Assembly: GCA_035702855.1 (NCBI GenBank)
Contig: DASSZM010000170.1
Coordinates: 1-12,663, forward strand
From: JAKAQB01 sp035702855
Lineage (GTDB): Bacteria; Actinomycetota; Acidimicrobiia; Acidimicrobiales; Palsa-688
Length of the DNA: 12,663 nt
Direction: 5' to 3'
Shown: one piece after another, positions 6,658-12,663 of the stretch
How the letters are laid out: every line of letters starts with the position of its first letter
Numbering within the stretch: the first letter of the stretch is position 1
Notes under the pieces: model-generated
What the model was told of the DNA's origin: nothing
The model's input: the letters and a program-made list of their open reading frames with translations, nothing else
The model's database searches: none
Made by a program: the position numbers and the translations under genes

Positions 6658-7419
6658 TCACCCCTGGCGGTCACCGACGGCGACGGCGACCTCGGCCCGG
6701 CAGGGATCGGCGTCGACGAGCGTCGAGAAGGCGGTCACCGACGCCGAGACGCCCGGGTGGCGGCGCCCCACCGCGGCGACGATGCCCTCGGTGACCCCGC
6801 GGTGCAGCGTGCACACCAGGTCGGGGTAGGCCGTCGCCAGCTCCCGGAACGGGCAGCTGGCGAAGGCGACCGCCGTCGCGCCGCCCTGCGTGCGTTCGGC
6901 CGCCGGATCGAAGCCCAGGTCCGCCAGCTCGGCCACGATCCCCTCGATCGCCGCCACCGCCTCGGCGGCCCCGGCCTGCGGGCGGGCCGCCGTCGGGTGC
7001 CGACGCGAGCCTCGGGCGGAGCGGGAGCCCCGGGCGCCGGCGGCGCCGGCCCGGCCGGCCCCGGCGCGCCGGCCGACCGTGACGAGGGCGTCGGGGTCCG
7101 GGGCGACGACCGCCAGCGCGTCGGCCAGGAGGTGGGCGAGGACCCGGAAGCCGTCGGGCTCGAGCCCGAGGGCGGGGGCGTCGGGCGTCAGGGCCCAGAG
7201 GTGCTGGGGGCGCCCGGGGGCGCCGTGGGCCTCGGTGGAGCTGTGCACCAGCCCGGCCTCCCGGAGCCGCTCGAGGTGGAGCCGCACCGTGTTGGGGTGG
7301 AGGTCCAGCCGCTGGGCGAGCTCGACCGTCGAGAGCGCCCGGTCCGCCCGGCCGAGCTCGGCGAAGATGGCGTAGCGCGAATCGTCGGCGAGGGCCTTCA
7401 GCACCACCAGCCGGTCCAC
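6658..7419 (-). CDS. ArsR-type winged-helix regulator with SufR-like cysteine domain
   Basis: A 253-residue transcription factor. The N-terminus (about 1-80) is an ArsR/COG2345 winged helix: LKALADDSRYAIFAEL, the recognition region LSTVELAQRLDLHPNTVRLHLERL, and GRPQHLWALT as the wing. An Arg/Ala/Gly-rich low-complexity stretch (about 115-150) follows. The C-terminal domain carries C189 (SCPF), C203 (LVC) and C240 (DPC), reminiscent of the cluster-binding cysteines of SufR, the Fe-S biogenesis repressor, though this CPF...LVC subgroup may sense something else. GTG at 7419 follows TAGTCT (7426-7431) by six bases, indicating leaderless translation. It is divergent from the mrp gene and upstream of erpA, both Fe-S carriers, so control of Fe-S genes and of itself is a reasonable inference. 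Confidence 0.82.
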   Translation of the reverse strand: MDRLVVLKALADDSRYAIFAELGRADRALSTVELAQRLDLHPNTVRLHLERLREAGLVHSSTEAHGAPGRPQHLWALTPDAPALGLEPDGFRVLAHLLADALAVVAPDPDALVTVGRRAGAGRAGAAGARGSRSARGSRRHPTAARPQAGAAEAVAAIEGIVAELADLGFDPAAERTQGGATAVAFASCPFRELATAYPDLVCTLHRGVTEGIVAAVGRRHPGVSASVTAFSTLVDADPCRAEVAVAVGDRQG

Positions 7420-7425
7420 ACGACG

Positions 7426-7431
7426 AGACTA
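7426..7431 (-). promoter_or_regulatory. Leaderless -10 of the ArsR/SufR-like gene
   Basis: TAGTCT on the minus strand is separated by exactly six bases from the GTG start at 7419, the classic leaderless arrangement. No -35 is apparent. A small palindrome CCCGCGGG (7439-7446) lies between this and the opposing mrp -10 and could be an operator, but such words are common at this GC content. Confidence 0.55.
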
Positions 7432-7465
7432 CCCACCGCCCGCGGGGCAGCCGGAGGGCCACCGG

Positions 7466-7471
7466 TACACT
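7466..7471 (+). promoter_or_regulatory. Leaderless -10 of mrp
   Basis: TACACT is separated by exactly six bases from ATG 7478, so the transcript should start at or next to the start codon. The two divergent -10 hexamers are only 34 bp apart, so one bound regulator could control both genes. Confidence 0.6.
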
Positions 7472-7477
7472 CCGCCC

Positions 7478-8659
7478 ATGGCCCCGCTGGACGAAGCAAC
7501 CGTCCGCGCGGCGATGCGCGGGGTGATCGACCCCGAGCTCGGCGCGGACGTCGTCGATCTCGGGATGTACCAGGGAGCGGAGATCTCCCCCGACGGGCGC
7601 GTCACCGTCCGGCTGGCGCTGACGACGGCGGCCTGCCCGCTCCGCGGCCAGCTCCAGCGTGACGTCGACGCCCGCATCGGCAGCCTGCCTGGCGTCTCGT
7701 CCGTCGTGGTCTCCACCGGCGAGATGGGCCGGGAGCAGCGGCGGGAGCTGATGGACCGGGCCCGGGCGAGAGCCCAGGAGCAGGCGCCGACCACCTCCAT
7801 CCCGGCGCGGACGCGGGTGCTGGCGGTCTCGTCCGGCAAGGGCGGCGTGGGCAAGTCGTCCGTCACGGTCAACCTGGCTGTCGCCCTCGCCGCCGCCGGC
7901 CGGCGGGTCGGGTTGCTCGACGCCGACATCGCCGGCTTCTCGGTCCCCCACATGCTCGGCCTCGAAGGGCGCATCGAGGCGGCCCGGACCAGCGACGGGG
8001 AGGGGAGCGAGCGGCTCAGGCTCGTGCCCGTCACCATGCCCGTGGGCGACGGCCACCTCGAGGTGCTGTCGATGGGCTTCCTCTCCGGTGAGGACGAGGC
8101 GATCATGTGGCGCGGCCTGATGCTCAACCGGGCGGTGCAGCACTTCGTGGAGGATGCCCGCTGGGGCGACCTCGACTACCTCCTGGTGGACATGCCGCCG
8201 GGCACGGGCGACATCCAGATGGGCCTGGCCCGCCTCCTCCCCCGGGCCGAGATGCTGATCGTGACGACCCCGGCGCTCGCCGCCCAGAAGGTGGCGGCGC
8301 GAGCCGCCGACATGGCCCGGCGCGGCCATCTCCGGATCGCCGGGGTGATCGAGAACATGAGCGGCTTCACCTGCGAGCACGGGCACCGGCACGAGCTGTT
8401 CGGCTCGGGTGGCGGGGAACGGCTCGCCGCCGACGTCGGCGTCGCCCTCCTCGCCCGCATCCCGATCGAACCCGAGGTGTCGGCCGGCTCCGACGCCGGT
8501 TCACCGGCCGCGCTCGGCGACGGACCGGGGGCTCGGGCGTTCGCCTTCCTCGCCGAGGCGGTCACGGCGGTGGCGCCCGTCGTCGAGATGCGGGACTGCT
8601 CGGCCCGACTGCTCGATGCCGTGGCCGCCGGGACGCCCGCCCCTCGCCGGCAGCACTGA
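7478..8659 (+). CDS. mrp: Mrp/ApbC (NBP35-like) Fe-S cluster carrier ATPase
   Basis: A 393-residue P-loop ATPase of the Mrp/ApbC family, which binds and transfers Fe-S clusters in the cytoplasm. Residues about 4-95 form the MIP18/DUF59 domain with TAACPL (Cys53). The ATPase domain has the deviant Walker A GKGGVGKSS (120-128), DADIAGFSVPHMLGL (148-162) and VDMPPGTGD (237-245), followed by TTPALAAQ and NMSGF. The usual C-terminal CxxC that bridges a cluster between subunits is changed: the segment reads FTCEHGHRHELFG (297-309), with one Cys (299) and nearby His residues. Some actinobacterial Mrp proteins also lack the pair. ATG 7478 is supported by the leaderless promoter. It is divergent from the SufR-like regulator and convergent with fxsA. 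Confidence 0.94.
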   Translation: MAPLDEATVRAAMRGVIDPELGADVVDLGMYQGAEISPDGRVTVRLALTTAACPLRGQLQRDVDARIGSLPGVSSVVVSTGEMGREQRRELMDRARARAQEQAPTTSIPARTRVLAVSSGKGGVGKSSVTVNLAVALAAAGRRVGLLDADIAGFSVPHMLGLEGRIEAARTSDGEGSERLRLVPVTMPVGDGHLEVLSMGFLSGEDEAIMWRGLMLNRAVQHFVEDARWGDLDYLLVDMPPGTGDIQMGLARLLPRAEMLIVTTPALAAQKVAARAADMARRGHLRIAGVIENMSGFTCEHGHRHELFGSGGGERLAADVGVALLARIPIEPEVSAGSDAGSPAALGDGPGARAFAFLAEAVTAVAPVVEMRDCSARLLDAVAAGTPAPRRQH

Positions 8660-8732
8660 TCGCCTCTCGCGACGGCGCGCCGACCCCGTGGGACGGCGCC
8701 ACCACCGCCGGACCGGCCCCGAGTGGAGCCCC

Positions 8733-9335
8733 TCAGGTCGCCGACCGGCCGTCCCCGCCGCCGGCGCCCCCCGAACCCCCGGCGCCGCCCGAACCTCCGG
8801 CGTCACCGGTCCCCGCCACCCCGCCCGGCCCGCCCGGCGCCTCCCGGCCATCCGCCTCGCCCGCGGCGCCTGCCCGCCCGATGAACCGTGCCGGTGGCTC
8901 CCCACCGTCCCGGCCCGGCGGTGGGCGATCATGGGTCGAGGCGTCGACCACCCCGCCGCGGTCGAAGCGCACGACCCGCGCCCCCTGGGCCACCCGGTGG
9001 CCGGCGAGGCGGATCACGACGTGGCGGACCGGGCCCACCATCAACAGGAGCCCGATGACGTCCCCCACGAAGCCGGGGACGCACAGCAGGACCCCGCCGC
9101 CGAGCACCAGCAGGCCGTCGAGCAGCTCACGGGTCGGCTCCTCGCCGGCGGCGAGGCGGGCCCTGGCGTTGGTGAGCACGCCCAGCCCGACCCGCTTCAC
9201 GACCAACGGTCCGAGGGCGCTGACGACGAGCAGCAGGCCCAGTGCCGGCAGGACGTGGATCCGGTCGGCGACGGCGACGAAGGCGATCACCTCGACGGCG
9301 ACCCCGAGCAGCAGAGCGGCGAACACCACCACCAC
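8733..9335 (-). CDS. fxsA: FxsA family membrane protein with Gly-rich tail
   Basis: A roughly 200-residue inner-membrane protein. Residues 1-112 are an FxsA domain: two N-terminal hydrophobic segments (about 1-22 and 28-48) and a third region with LLDGLLVLGGGVLLCVPGFV (71-90) and DVIGLLLMVGPVR, the family hallmark. FxsA in E. coli was named for relieving phage T7 exclusion by the F plasmid; its molecular job is unknown. From residue 130 the protein is a disordered Gly/Ala/Pro/Ser tail with GGSGGAGG repeats (180-194), longer than usual. Four GTG codons in a row (9335, 9332, 9329, 9326) begin the frame. TACCGT at 9338-9343 points to a leaderless start at one of the inner ones, probably 9332 or 9329. 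Divergent from the pseudoprotease gene and 73 bp from mrp, tail to tail. Confidence 0.85.
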   Translation of the reverse strand: MVVVFAALLLGVAVEVIAFVAVADRIHVLPALGLLLVVSALGPLVVKRVGLGVLTNARARLAAGEEPTRELLDGLLVLGGGVLLCVPGFVGDVIGLLLMVGPVRHVVIRLAGHRVAQGARVVRFDRGGVVDASTHDRPPPGRDGGEPPARFIGRAGAAGEADGREAPGGPGGVAGTGDAGGSGGAGGSGGAGGGDGRSAT

Positions 9336-9337
9336 CG

Positions 9338-9343
9338 ACGGTA
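9338..9343 (-). promoter_or_regulatory. -10 element of fxsA
   Basis: TACCGT on the minus strand matches TANNNT. GTG 9332 lies five bases and GTG 9329 eight bases after it. The opposing -10 for the pseudoprotease gene is 33 bp away. Confidence 0.45.
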
Positions 9344-9376
9344 CCGCCGCGCCTCGGCCGTGCCGCAGGTCGGCAG

Positions 9377-9382
9377 TAGCTT
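9377..9382 (+). promoter_or_regulatory. -10 element of the trypsin-fold gene
   Basis: TAGCTT matches TANNNT and ends nine bases before ATG 9392, giving a leader of only two or three bases. No clear -35 is seen. Confidence 0.45.
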
Positions 9383-9391
9383 GGGCTCGTC

Positions 9392-10840
9392 ATGGCTGAT
9401 CGGGACGTCGGAGCCGCTTCGGAGCGCGCACCCGGACCGGACGCGGGAGGCTGGACCGATCACCTCGACGAGCCTGCGCCGTTCGCCGAGCCGGCGGCCG
9501 CTGCCGGTCCCGATCCCGATCCCGGCCCACCGACCCGGGCGATCCCGTTCGCCTCGGTGTGGGCGGCGATGCACCTCGGCGCCGGGGACGTGGGCGCCGC
9601 CGGGGAACCGGGCCCGGGCGCCCGAGGGACCCCCGGCACCGACGACACAGGCGCCGCCGATGGCACCAACGGCACAGGCGCCGCCGGCGGCCCGGCGACC
9701 GGCGGCTCGGCGCCGCCGCTGGGTCCCGGCGGACCCGCGTCGGACCCGATCACCCGGACCGACCTCGCCGGCCCGGCGGGGACCGCCGGCCACCCGCTCC
9801 CGGGCGGCGGAGGCAACACCCGGACGGGCTGGGCCCAGCCGGGTCCGCCCGCCCCCGACGCCGACCCCGAGGCCACGTCGCGAGGCCTTTCCCCGGTGGT
9901 CCTGCCTCGCCCCGCCGGCAGCGCACCGCCGGCAGCCGGCACCCACACCCCACCGCCGACCGGGAAGCGGTGGTCGCGCGCCCTGCGCACCGCCGCCGCG
10001 GTGACCGTCGCCTTCGCCCTCGGGGCGGCGGCCAGCGGGGGCGCCCTGTTCGGCTACTACCAGCACGAGCTCAACGGCAACACCCGCCGGGTCAACGCCC
10101 TCGTCGACGGCTACAAGCGCCAGTTCGCCCGGGCCGAGGCCGACCTCCGCTCCGTCGCCGCTGCCGGCCGGGCGCAGATCCAGTCGGCGGCGGCCGCCGA
10201 CCGCCAGGGCGGCACGGCTCCGTCGACCCAGCAGGCGCTGGTCCGGTCACTGACGCCGTCGCTGTTCGTCGTGATGACGTCGAGCACCGCCGGCCAGCCC
10301 TCCGTCGGCACGGCGTTCGTCGTCGCCTCCAGCGCCACCGAGTCGCTGCTGCTCACCTCCTACACCACCGTCCAGGCCGCCACCACCGTCCCCGGGCCCC
10401 GCGTGGAGGTACGCCCGGCCAGCGGGTCGGGACGGGCGCGGCCGGTGACCGTGCGCACCTGGGATCCGACGCACGACCTGGCGGTGCTCGTCCTCCCGGT
10501 CGGCAACCTCCCGGTGGTACGGCTCGCCCCCGCCCACCCCGGGCCCCAGCTGGGGCAGTCGGTGTTCGCCGTGTCGGCCCTCGGCGCGACCGGCGGGGCC
10601 ATCGCCGCCGGCGAGGTCGACGACGTGTCCAGCAGCGGGATCGCGGACGACATCCCGATCGGGGCCGCCTACCAGGGGGCGCCGATCGTCGACACCCACG
10701 GCGCCGTCGTCGCCGTGGCGTCACGCAGCTACGCGCCGCTCGGCGTGGCGCCCGGCGGGATCTGGTACGCGCCGTTCGTCGGCATGGCGTGCGACGAGGT
10801 CCTCAACTGCCCGGGAGGCTCGCTCGGCGCCAGCCGGTGA
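9392..10840 (+). CDS. Membrane-anchored trypsin-fold protein, probable pseudoprotease
   Basis: A 482-residue protein. Residues 1-190 are low-complexity Pro/Gly/Ala with acidic patches, presumably cytoplasmic; one membrane helix lies at about 197-223; a helical stalk (about 224-275) and a chymotrypsin-like domain (about 280-475) would be outside the membrane. The layout resembles actinobacterial HtrA/DegP-type proteases, but two catalytic residues seem lost. The His motif (usually TxxH or TNYHVV) is LLTSYTTVQAA (320-330) with Thr325 at the His position. The Ser motif (GxSGGP) is AYQGAPIVD (426-434) with Gln428 for Ser. The Asp is kept in DPTHDLAVL (Asp362). C467 and C473 could form a disulfide. 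There is no PDZ domain. A binding or sensing role is more likely than proteolysis. It is divergent from fxsA and followed by a convergent whiB gene. Confidence 0.8.
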   Translation: MADRDVGAASERAPGPDAGGWTDHLDEPAPFAEPAAAAGPDPDPGPPTRAIPFASVWAAMHLGAGDVGAAGEPGPGARGTPGTDDTGAADGTNGTGAAGGPATGGSAPPLGPGGPASDPITRTDLAGPAGTAGHPLPGGGGNTRTGWAQPGPPAPDADPEATSRGLSPVVLPRPAGSAPPAAGTHTPPPTGKRWSRALRTAAAVTVAFALGAAASGGALFGYYQHELNGNTRRVNALVDGYKRQFARAEADLRSVAAAGRAQIQSAAAADRQGGTAPSTQQALVRSLTPSLFVVMTSSTAGQPSVGTAFVVASSATESLLLTSYTTVQAATTVPGPRVEVRPASGSGRARPVTVRTWDPTHDLAVLVLPVGNLPVVRLAPAHPGPQLGQSVFAVSALGATGGAIAAGEVDDVSSSGIADDIPIGAAYQGAPIVDTHGAVVAVASRSYAPLGVAPGGIWYAPFVGMACDEVLNCPGGSLGASR

Positions 10841-10905
10841 GGCCGCGCTCCCTGCCACCGACCGGGCTCCGGGCGCGCCCAGGCGGCGACCGCCCTTCGC
10901 ACGGG

Positions 10906-10926
10906 CCGGCGACGGCGGGCCGCCGG
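10906..10926. terminator. Hairpin between convergent genes
   Basis: CCGGCG (10906-10911) and CGCCGG (10921-10926) form a 6-bp stem around nine bases, in the 98-bp gap between the trypsin-fold gene and the whiB gene, which converge here. It could end either transcript. There is no T-tract, and short GC stems occur often by chance in this DNA. Confidence 0.25.
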
Positions 10927-10938
10927 GATCGGGTGCGG

Positions 10939-11193
10939 TCAGGCGTCGAGCAGGACCCGCCGCTCCGTCTCGTTGAGCCCACCCCAGATGCCGTGGGGCT
11001 CGCGGATGCGCAAGGCGTAGTCGAGGCAGTCGCGCCGGACCGGACAGGAGCCGCAGATCGATTTCGCCTTCGTCTCGCGAGCCTCCCGGTCGTCCTTGCG
11101 CTCGAAATGGGACGGCGGAAAGAAGATCAGCGTGTTGGGCCCCCTGCAGGCAGCACGTCCCTGCCAGAGATCGTCCAGTTGCTGAGCACTCAC
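10939..11193 (-). CDS. WhiB-family [4Fe-4S] redox-sensing regulator (Wbl)
   Basis: An 84-residue WhiB-like protein. The four cluster cysteines follow the family pattern: C in RAAC, then C-x2-C-x5-C in SICGSCPVRRDC, then the turn GIWGGLNETERR that contacts the principal sigma factor. Wbl proteins are found only in actinobacteria and their phages and respond to O2 and NO. A longer version from TTG 11250 is open, but that codon is the -35 of a good promoter (11222-11250), so GTG 11193, with GGGGGG upstream, is the better start. The divergent Get3/ArsA-like pair matches the whiB4-Rv3679-Rv3680 neighbourhood of mycobacteria, suggesting a WhiB4/WblA ortholog. The sequence around GIWGGL is also like WhiB3/WhiD, so the subtype is open. 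Confidence 0.9.
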   Translation of the reverse strand: MSAQQLDDLWQGRAACRGPNTLIFFPPSHFERKDDREARETKAKSICGSCPVRRDCLDYALRIREPHGIWGGLNETERRVLLDA

Positions 11194-11221
11194 GGGTGAA
11201 TTCCCCCCTTTCGGAGGAGTC

Positions 11222-11250
11222 ACGGTAGTAGCCGCTGCCAGCGTCGACAA
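11222..11250 (-). promoter_or_regulatory. whiB promoter (-35 TTGTCG, 17 bp, -10 TACCGT)
   Basis: On the minus strand TTGTCG (11245-11250) and TACCGT (11222-11227) are separated by exactly 17 bases, the best principal-sigma promoter match in the window. Transcription would begin near 11215, giving a roughly 22-nt leader with a G-rich ribosome site before GTG 11193. Confidence 0.6.
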
Positions 11251-11257
11251 GGGCGAA

Positions 11258-11284
11258 GTTGCGTCTGTTGCGCCTCCGGTTGCG
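11258..11284. repeat. Three GTTGCG direct repeats upstream of whiB promoter
   Basis: GTTGCG occurs at 11258, 11267 and 11279, each followed closely by CT-rich sequence, with offsets of 9 and 12 bases. The cluster lies immediately upstream of the whiB -35. It could be a regulator site; no family is recognised. Confidence 0.35.
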
Positions 11285-11313
11285 GCTTTCCTCCGACTCC
11301 CGGCGGGCAGCGT

Positions 11314-11326
11314 TCACGAAACGTGA
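11314..11326. promoter_or_regulatory. Palindrome TCACGAAACGTGA, possible operator
   Basis: TCACG and CGTGA flank AAA in an exact dyad, in an unusually AT-containing part of the 242-bp gap between the divergent whiB and Get3-like genes. It lies about 50 bases upstream of the possible -10 TAGGTT (11376-11381) of the ATPase gene. A dimeric regulator could bind here. The regulator is unknown. Confidence 0.4.
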
Positions 11327-11375
11327 GCGGTCCGGCGCGTTGGGGGCAGCGGACGGCGTAGCGCCCCGACCTGAC

Positions 11376-11381
11376 TAGGTT
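11376..11381 (+). promoter_or_regulatory. Possible -10 of the Get3-like operon
   Basis: TAGGTT matches TANNNT but has no recognisable -35. If used, transcription would begin after GTG 11382, which argues for GTG 11436 as the start of the ATPase gene. Confidence 0.3.
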
Positions 11382-11435
11382 GTGCCACCGGGTCGTCTGC
11401 GGCGACCGAGCCCGACCACCGAACCCGGGAGGCCC

Positions 11436-12503
11436 GTGGAGCCCCGAGCGTTCTGCTCGCAATCCAACGTCGTGATCGTGGCCGGCAAGGGCGGCGTCGG
11501 CAAGACCACGGTGGCGGCCACCCTCGCCGTGACCGCCGCCCGGTCGGGCCTGCGGACGTTGCTCGTGGACGTGGAGAGCACCGGGTCGCTGCCCGCCCTG
11601 TTCGGCCGCTCGGCGCCGCTCGACTACCGGTCGGTGACGCTGGTACCGGCCACCGACGGGCGTGGGGCCATCAGCGCCCGTGCCGTGACCCCCGACGACG
11701 CCCTCGTCGAGTACCTCGACGACCACGGCCTCCGGCGGGTGTCGAAGCGGATGGCCACGACGGGCACCCTGGAGCTGGTCGCCACCGCCATCCCCGGCAT
11801 CAAGGACATCCTGGTGCTCGGCAAGGTGAAGCAGCTGGAGCAGTCCGGGCCCGCCCGGTCGCAGCCGGCCGGCGGCCCCGGGCCGGGCACCCCCGAGCCG
11901 GGCGCCGGGCCGGGGCCCGATTTGATCGTCGTCGACGCCCCCGCGGCCGGCCACGCCGTGACCTTCCTCACCACCGCACGGGGGATGCTCGACGCGATCG
12001 GCGTCGGGCCCATCCGTGCCCAGTCCGCCGACGTGCTCGAGCTGCTCACGGACCCGGCCCGCTGCCAGGTGCTGCTCGTCACCCTGCCGGAGGAGACACC
12101 GGTCAACGAGCTGGTGGAGACGGCCTTCCACCTCGAGGACCGCGCCGGGGTGAAGCTGGCGCCGGTGGTGGTCAACGGGCTCATCCCGCCGCTGGCGCTC
12201 CCCGACGACGCCGCCGAGGCGGCGGCCGCCGCGGGCGTCGAGGTTTCCCCGGCCGTCGCAGCGGCGCTCGACGCCGCCGGCGCCTTCCGGCGGCGGCGCC
12301 AGGACCTCCAGGCGGCGCAGGTCGAGCGGCTGGCCGCCGAGCTGCCCCTCCCCCAGCTCCACCTCCCGTTGCTGTGGACCTCCGACCTGGGGGCCGCCGA
12401 GGTGGAGACCCTGGCCGTGGCGTTGGAGGGCGCCGTCGCCGGGCTGCCCGCAACCCCGGGGATCGCCCCCGACGGCGCCCGGCGCGAGCAGGGAGGCCGC
12501 TGA
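11436..12503 (+). CDS. Get3/ArsA-like ATPase, first of a pair (Rv3679-like)
   Basis: A 355-residue P-loop ATPase of the ArsA/Get3 group, close to mycobacterial Rv3679. The deviant Walker A GKGGVGKTT (17-25) keeps the intersubunit signature Lys18. The next block reads LLVDVES (42-48) where Get3 has a catalytic-Asp DPAH motif. A Gly/Pro-rich insertion (about 138-161) sits just before the Walker B/switch block DLIVVDAPAAGHAVTFL (162-178). QSADVLELLTD and LVTLPEETPVNELVE follow as in Rv3679. The start at GTG 11436 has GGGAGG three bases upstream, a short spacing; GTG 11382 in frame would add 18 residues. A second ATPase begins at the next codon after the stop, so the two are translationally coupled and probably form a heterodimer. 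Mycobacterial homologs are described as Get3-like; the client here is unknown. Confidence 0.88.
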   Translation: MEPRAFCSQSNVVIVAGKGGVGKTTVAATLAVTAARSGLRTLLVDVESTGSLPALFGRSAPLDYRSVTLVPATDGRGAISARAVTPDDALVEYLDDHGLRRVSKRMATTGTLELVATAIPGIKDILVLGKVKQLEQSGPARSQPAGGPGPGTPEPGAGPGPDLIVVDAPAAGHAVTFLTTARGMLDAIGVGPIRAQSADVLELLTDPARCQVLLVTLPEETPVNELVETAFHLEDRAGVKLAPVVVNGLIPPLALPDDAAEAAAAAGVEVSPAVAAALDAAGAFRRRRQDLQAAQVERLAAELPLPQLHLPLLWTSDLGAAEVETLAVALEGAVAGLPATPGIAPDGARREQGGR

Positions 12504-12663
12504 GTGCCCGACGCCCCCCGACCCCCGGCGCCCGGCCGGGCCGATCCGCCCGGCCCGCCGGCGCGGGGTGAGGGCCCGGCCCTGGACGAGCTGGCCGCCC
12601 GGGCCGAGGTCCTGGTGTGCGCCGGGCCGGGCGGCGTCGGCAAGACCACGACCGCGGCCGCCA
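12504..12663 (+). CDS. Get3/ArsA-like ATPase, second of the pair (partial, Rv3680-like)
   Basis: The first 53 residues of a second ArsA/Get3-type ATPase, cut off by the window end. GTG 12504 directly follows the stop of the first ATPase gene, with GGGAGG seven bases upstream (inside the end of the first gene), so translation is coupled. After a Pro/Gly-rich leader (about 1-25), LDELAARAEVLVCA runs into GPGGVGKTTTAAA: the P-loop Lys47 is present, but the signature Lys at the second position of the deviant Walker A is Pro42. Loss of that Lys is, as I recall, common in the second member of the actinobacterial pair. The rest of the protein cannot be seen. Confidence 0.85.
   Translation, partial: MPDAPRPPAPGRADPPGPPARGEGPALDELAARAEVLVCAGPGGVGKTTTAAA

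Noticed and set aside
4461..6794. 777-residue plus-strand open frame opposite the fusion gene and erpA
   Set aside because: High GC leaves antisense frames open; the translation is low-complexity, while the minus strand has clear cysteine motifs.
6671..8392. 573-residue minus-strand open frame opposite mrp and across the SufR-like gene
   Set aside because: It is the antisense of mrp and an off-frame reading of the regulator; no motifs.
9559..11199. 546-residue plus-strand open frame across the trypsin-fold and whiB genes
   Set aside because: It is extremely Arg/Gly/Pro-rich, off-frame to the trypsin-fold gene and antisense to whiB.
11194..11250. TTG 11250 as the whiB start
   Set aside because: It coincides with the -35 of a well-spaced promoter whose transcript would begin downstream of it; GTG 11193 gives the normal Wbl length.
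1..12663. CRISPR arrays, tRNA or rRNA genes, insertion sequences
   Set aside because: I saw no regularly spaced repeats, cloverleaf-type sequence, rRNA cores, transposase motifs or flanking inverted repeats.

Overview
The window is about 12.7 kb of very GC-rich DNA with strong third-position G/C bias, many GTG starts and several apparently leaderless promoters (TANNNT about 6 bases before the start codon). A WhiB-family protein, a GlnR-type orphan regulator, an actinobacterial GlnA2-like glutamine synthetase and a pair of Get3/ArsA-like ATPases beside the WhiB gene all point to Actinomycetota. A deep-branching class such as Acidimicrobiia is my inference from overall gene style, not something the sequence proves.

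Region 1 (1-3530) is a nitrogen-assimilation cluster. A type II glutamine synthetase (glnII, minus strand) is divergent from a GlnA2-like type I synthetase, which is followed by an OmpR-type regulator resembling GlnR. That regulator lacks the usual aspartate at the receiver phosphoacceptor position. A gene-poor stretch (3493-3864) follows, with a probable terminator, a 116-nt foldable element that looks like a structured RNA, and a short tandem repeat.

Region 2 (3865-8659) is mostly minus strand: a 56-residue membrane protein, a RidA-family enamine deaminase, an odd fusion of a [2Fe-2S] subunit with a shrunken molybdenum-hydroxylase large subunit, an A-type Fe-S carrier (ErpA/HesB type), and a winged-helix regulator with three C-terminal cysteines. 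The regulator is divergent from an Mrp/ApbC Fe-S carrier ATPase, and both appear to use leaderless promoters in a 58-bp gap. Together these look like an iron-sulfur assembly neighbourhood supplying, among others, the fusion protein next to erpA.

Region 3 (8733-10840) holds an FxsA-family membrane protein divergent from a membrane-anchored trypsin-fold protein. Two of that protein's three catalytic residues appear to be replaced, so it is probably a pseudoprotease.

Region 4 (10939-12663) holds a WhiB-family gene divergent from two consecutive Get3/ArsA-like ATPase genes, the second cut off by the window end. This matches the mycobacterial whiB4-Rv3679-Rv3680 arrangement. I found no mobile elements, CRISPR arrays, tRNA or rRNA genes. 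The best candidates for something undescribed are the Fe-S/molybdopterin fusion, the structured RNA at 3588-3703 and the pseudoprotease.
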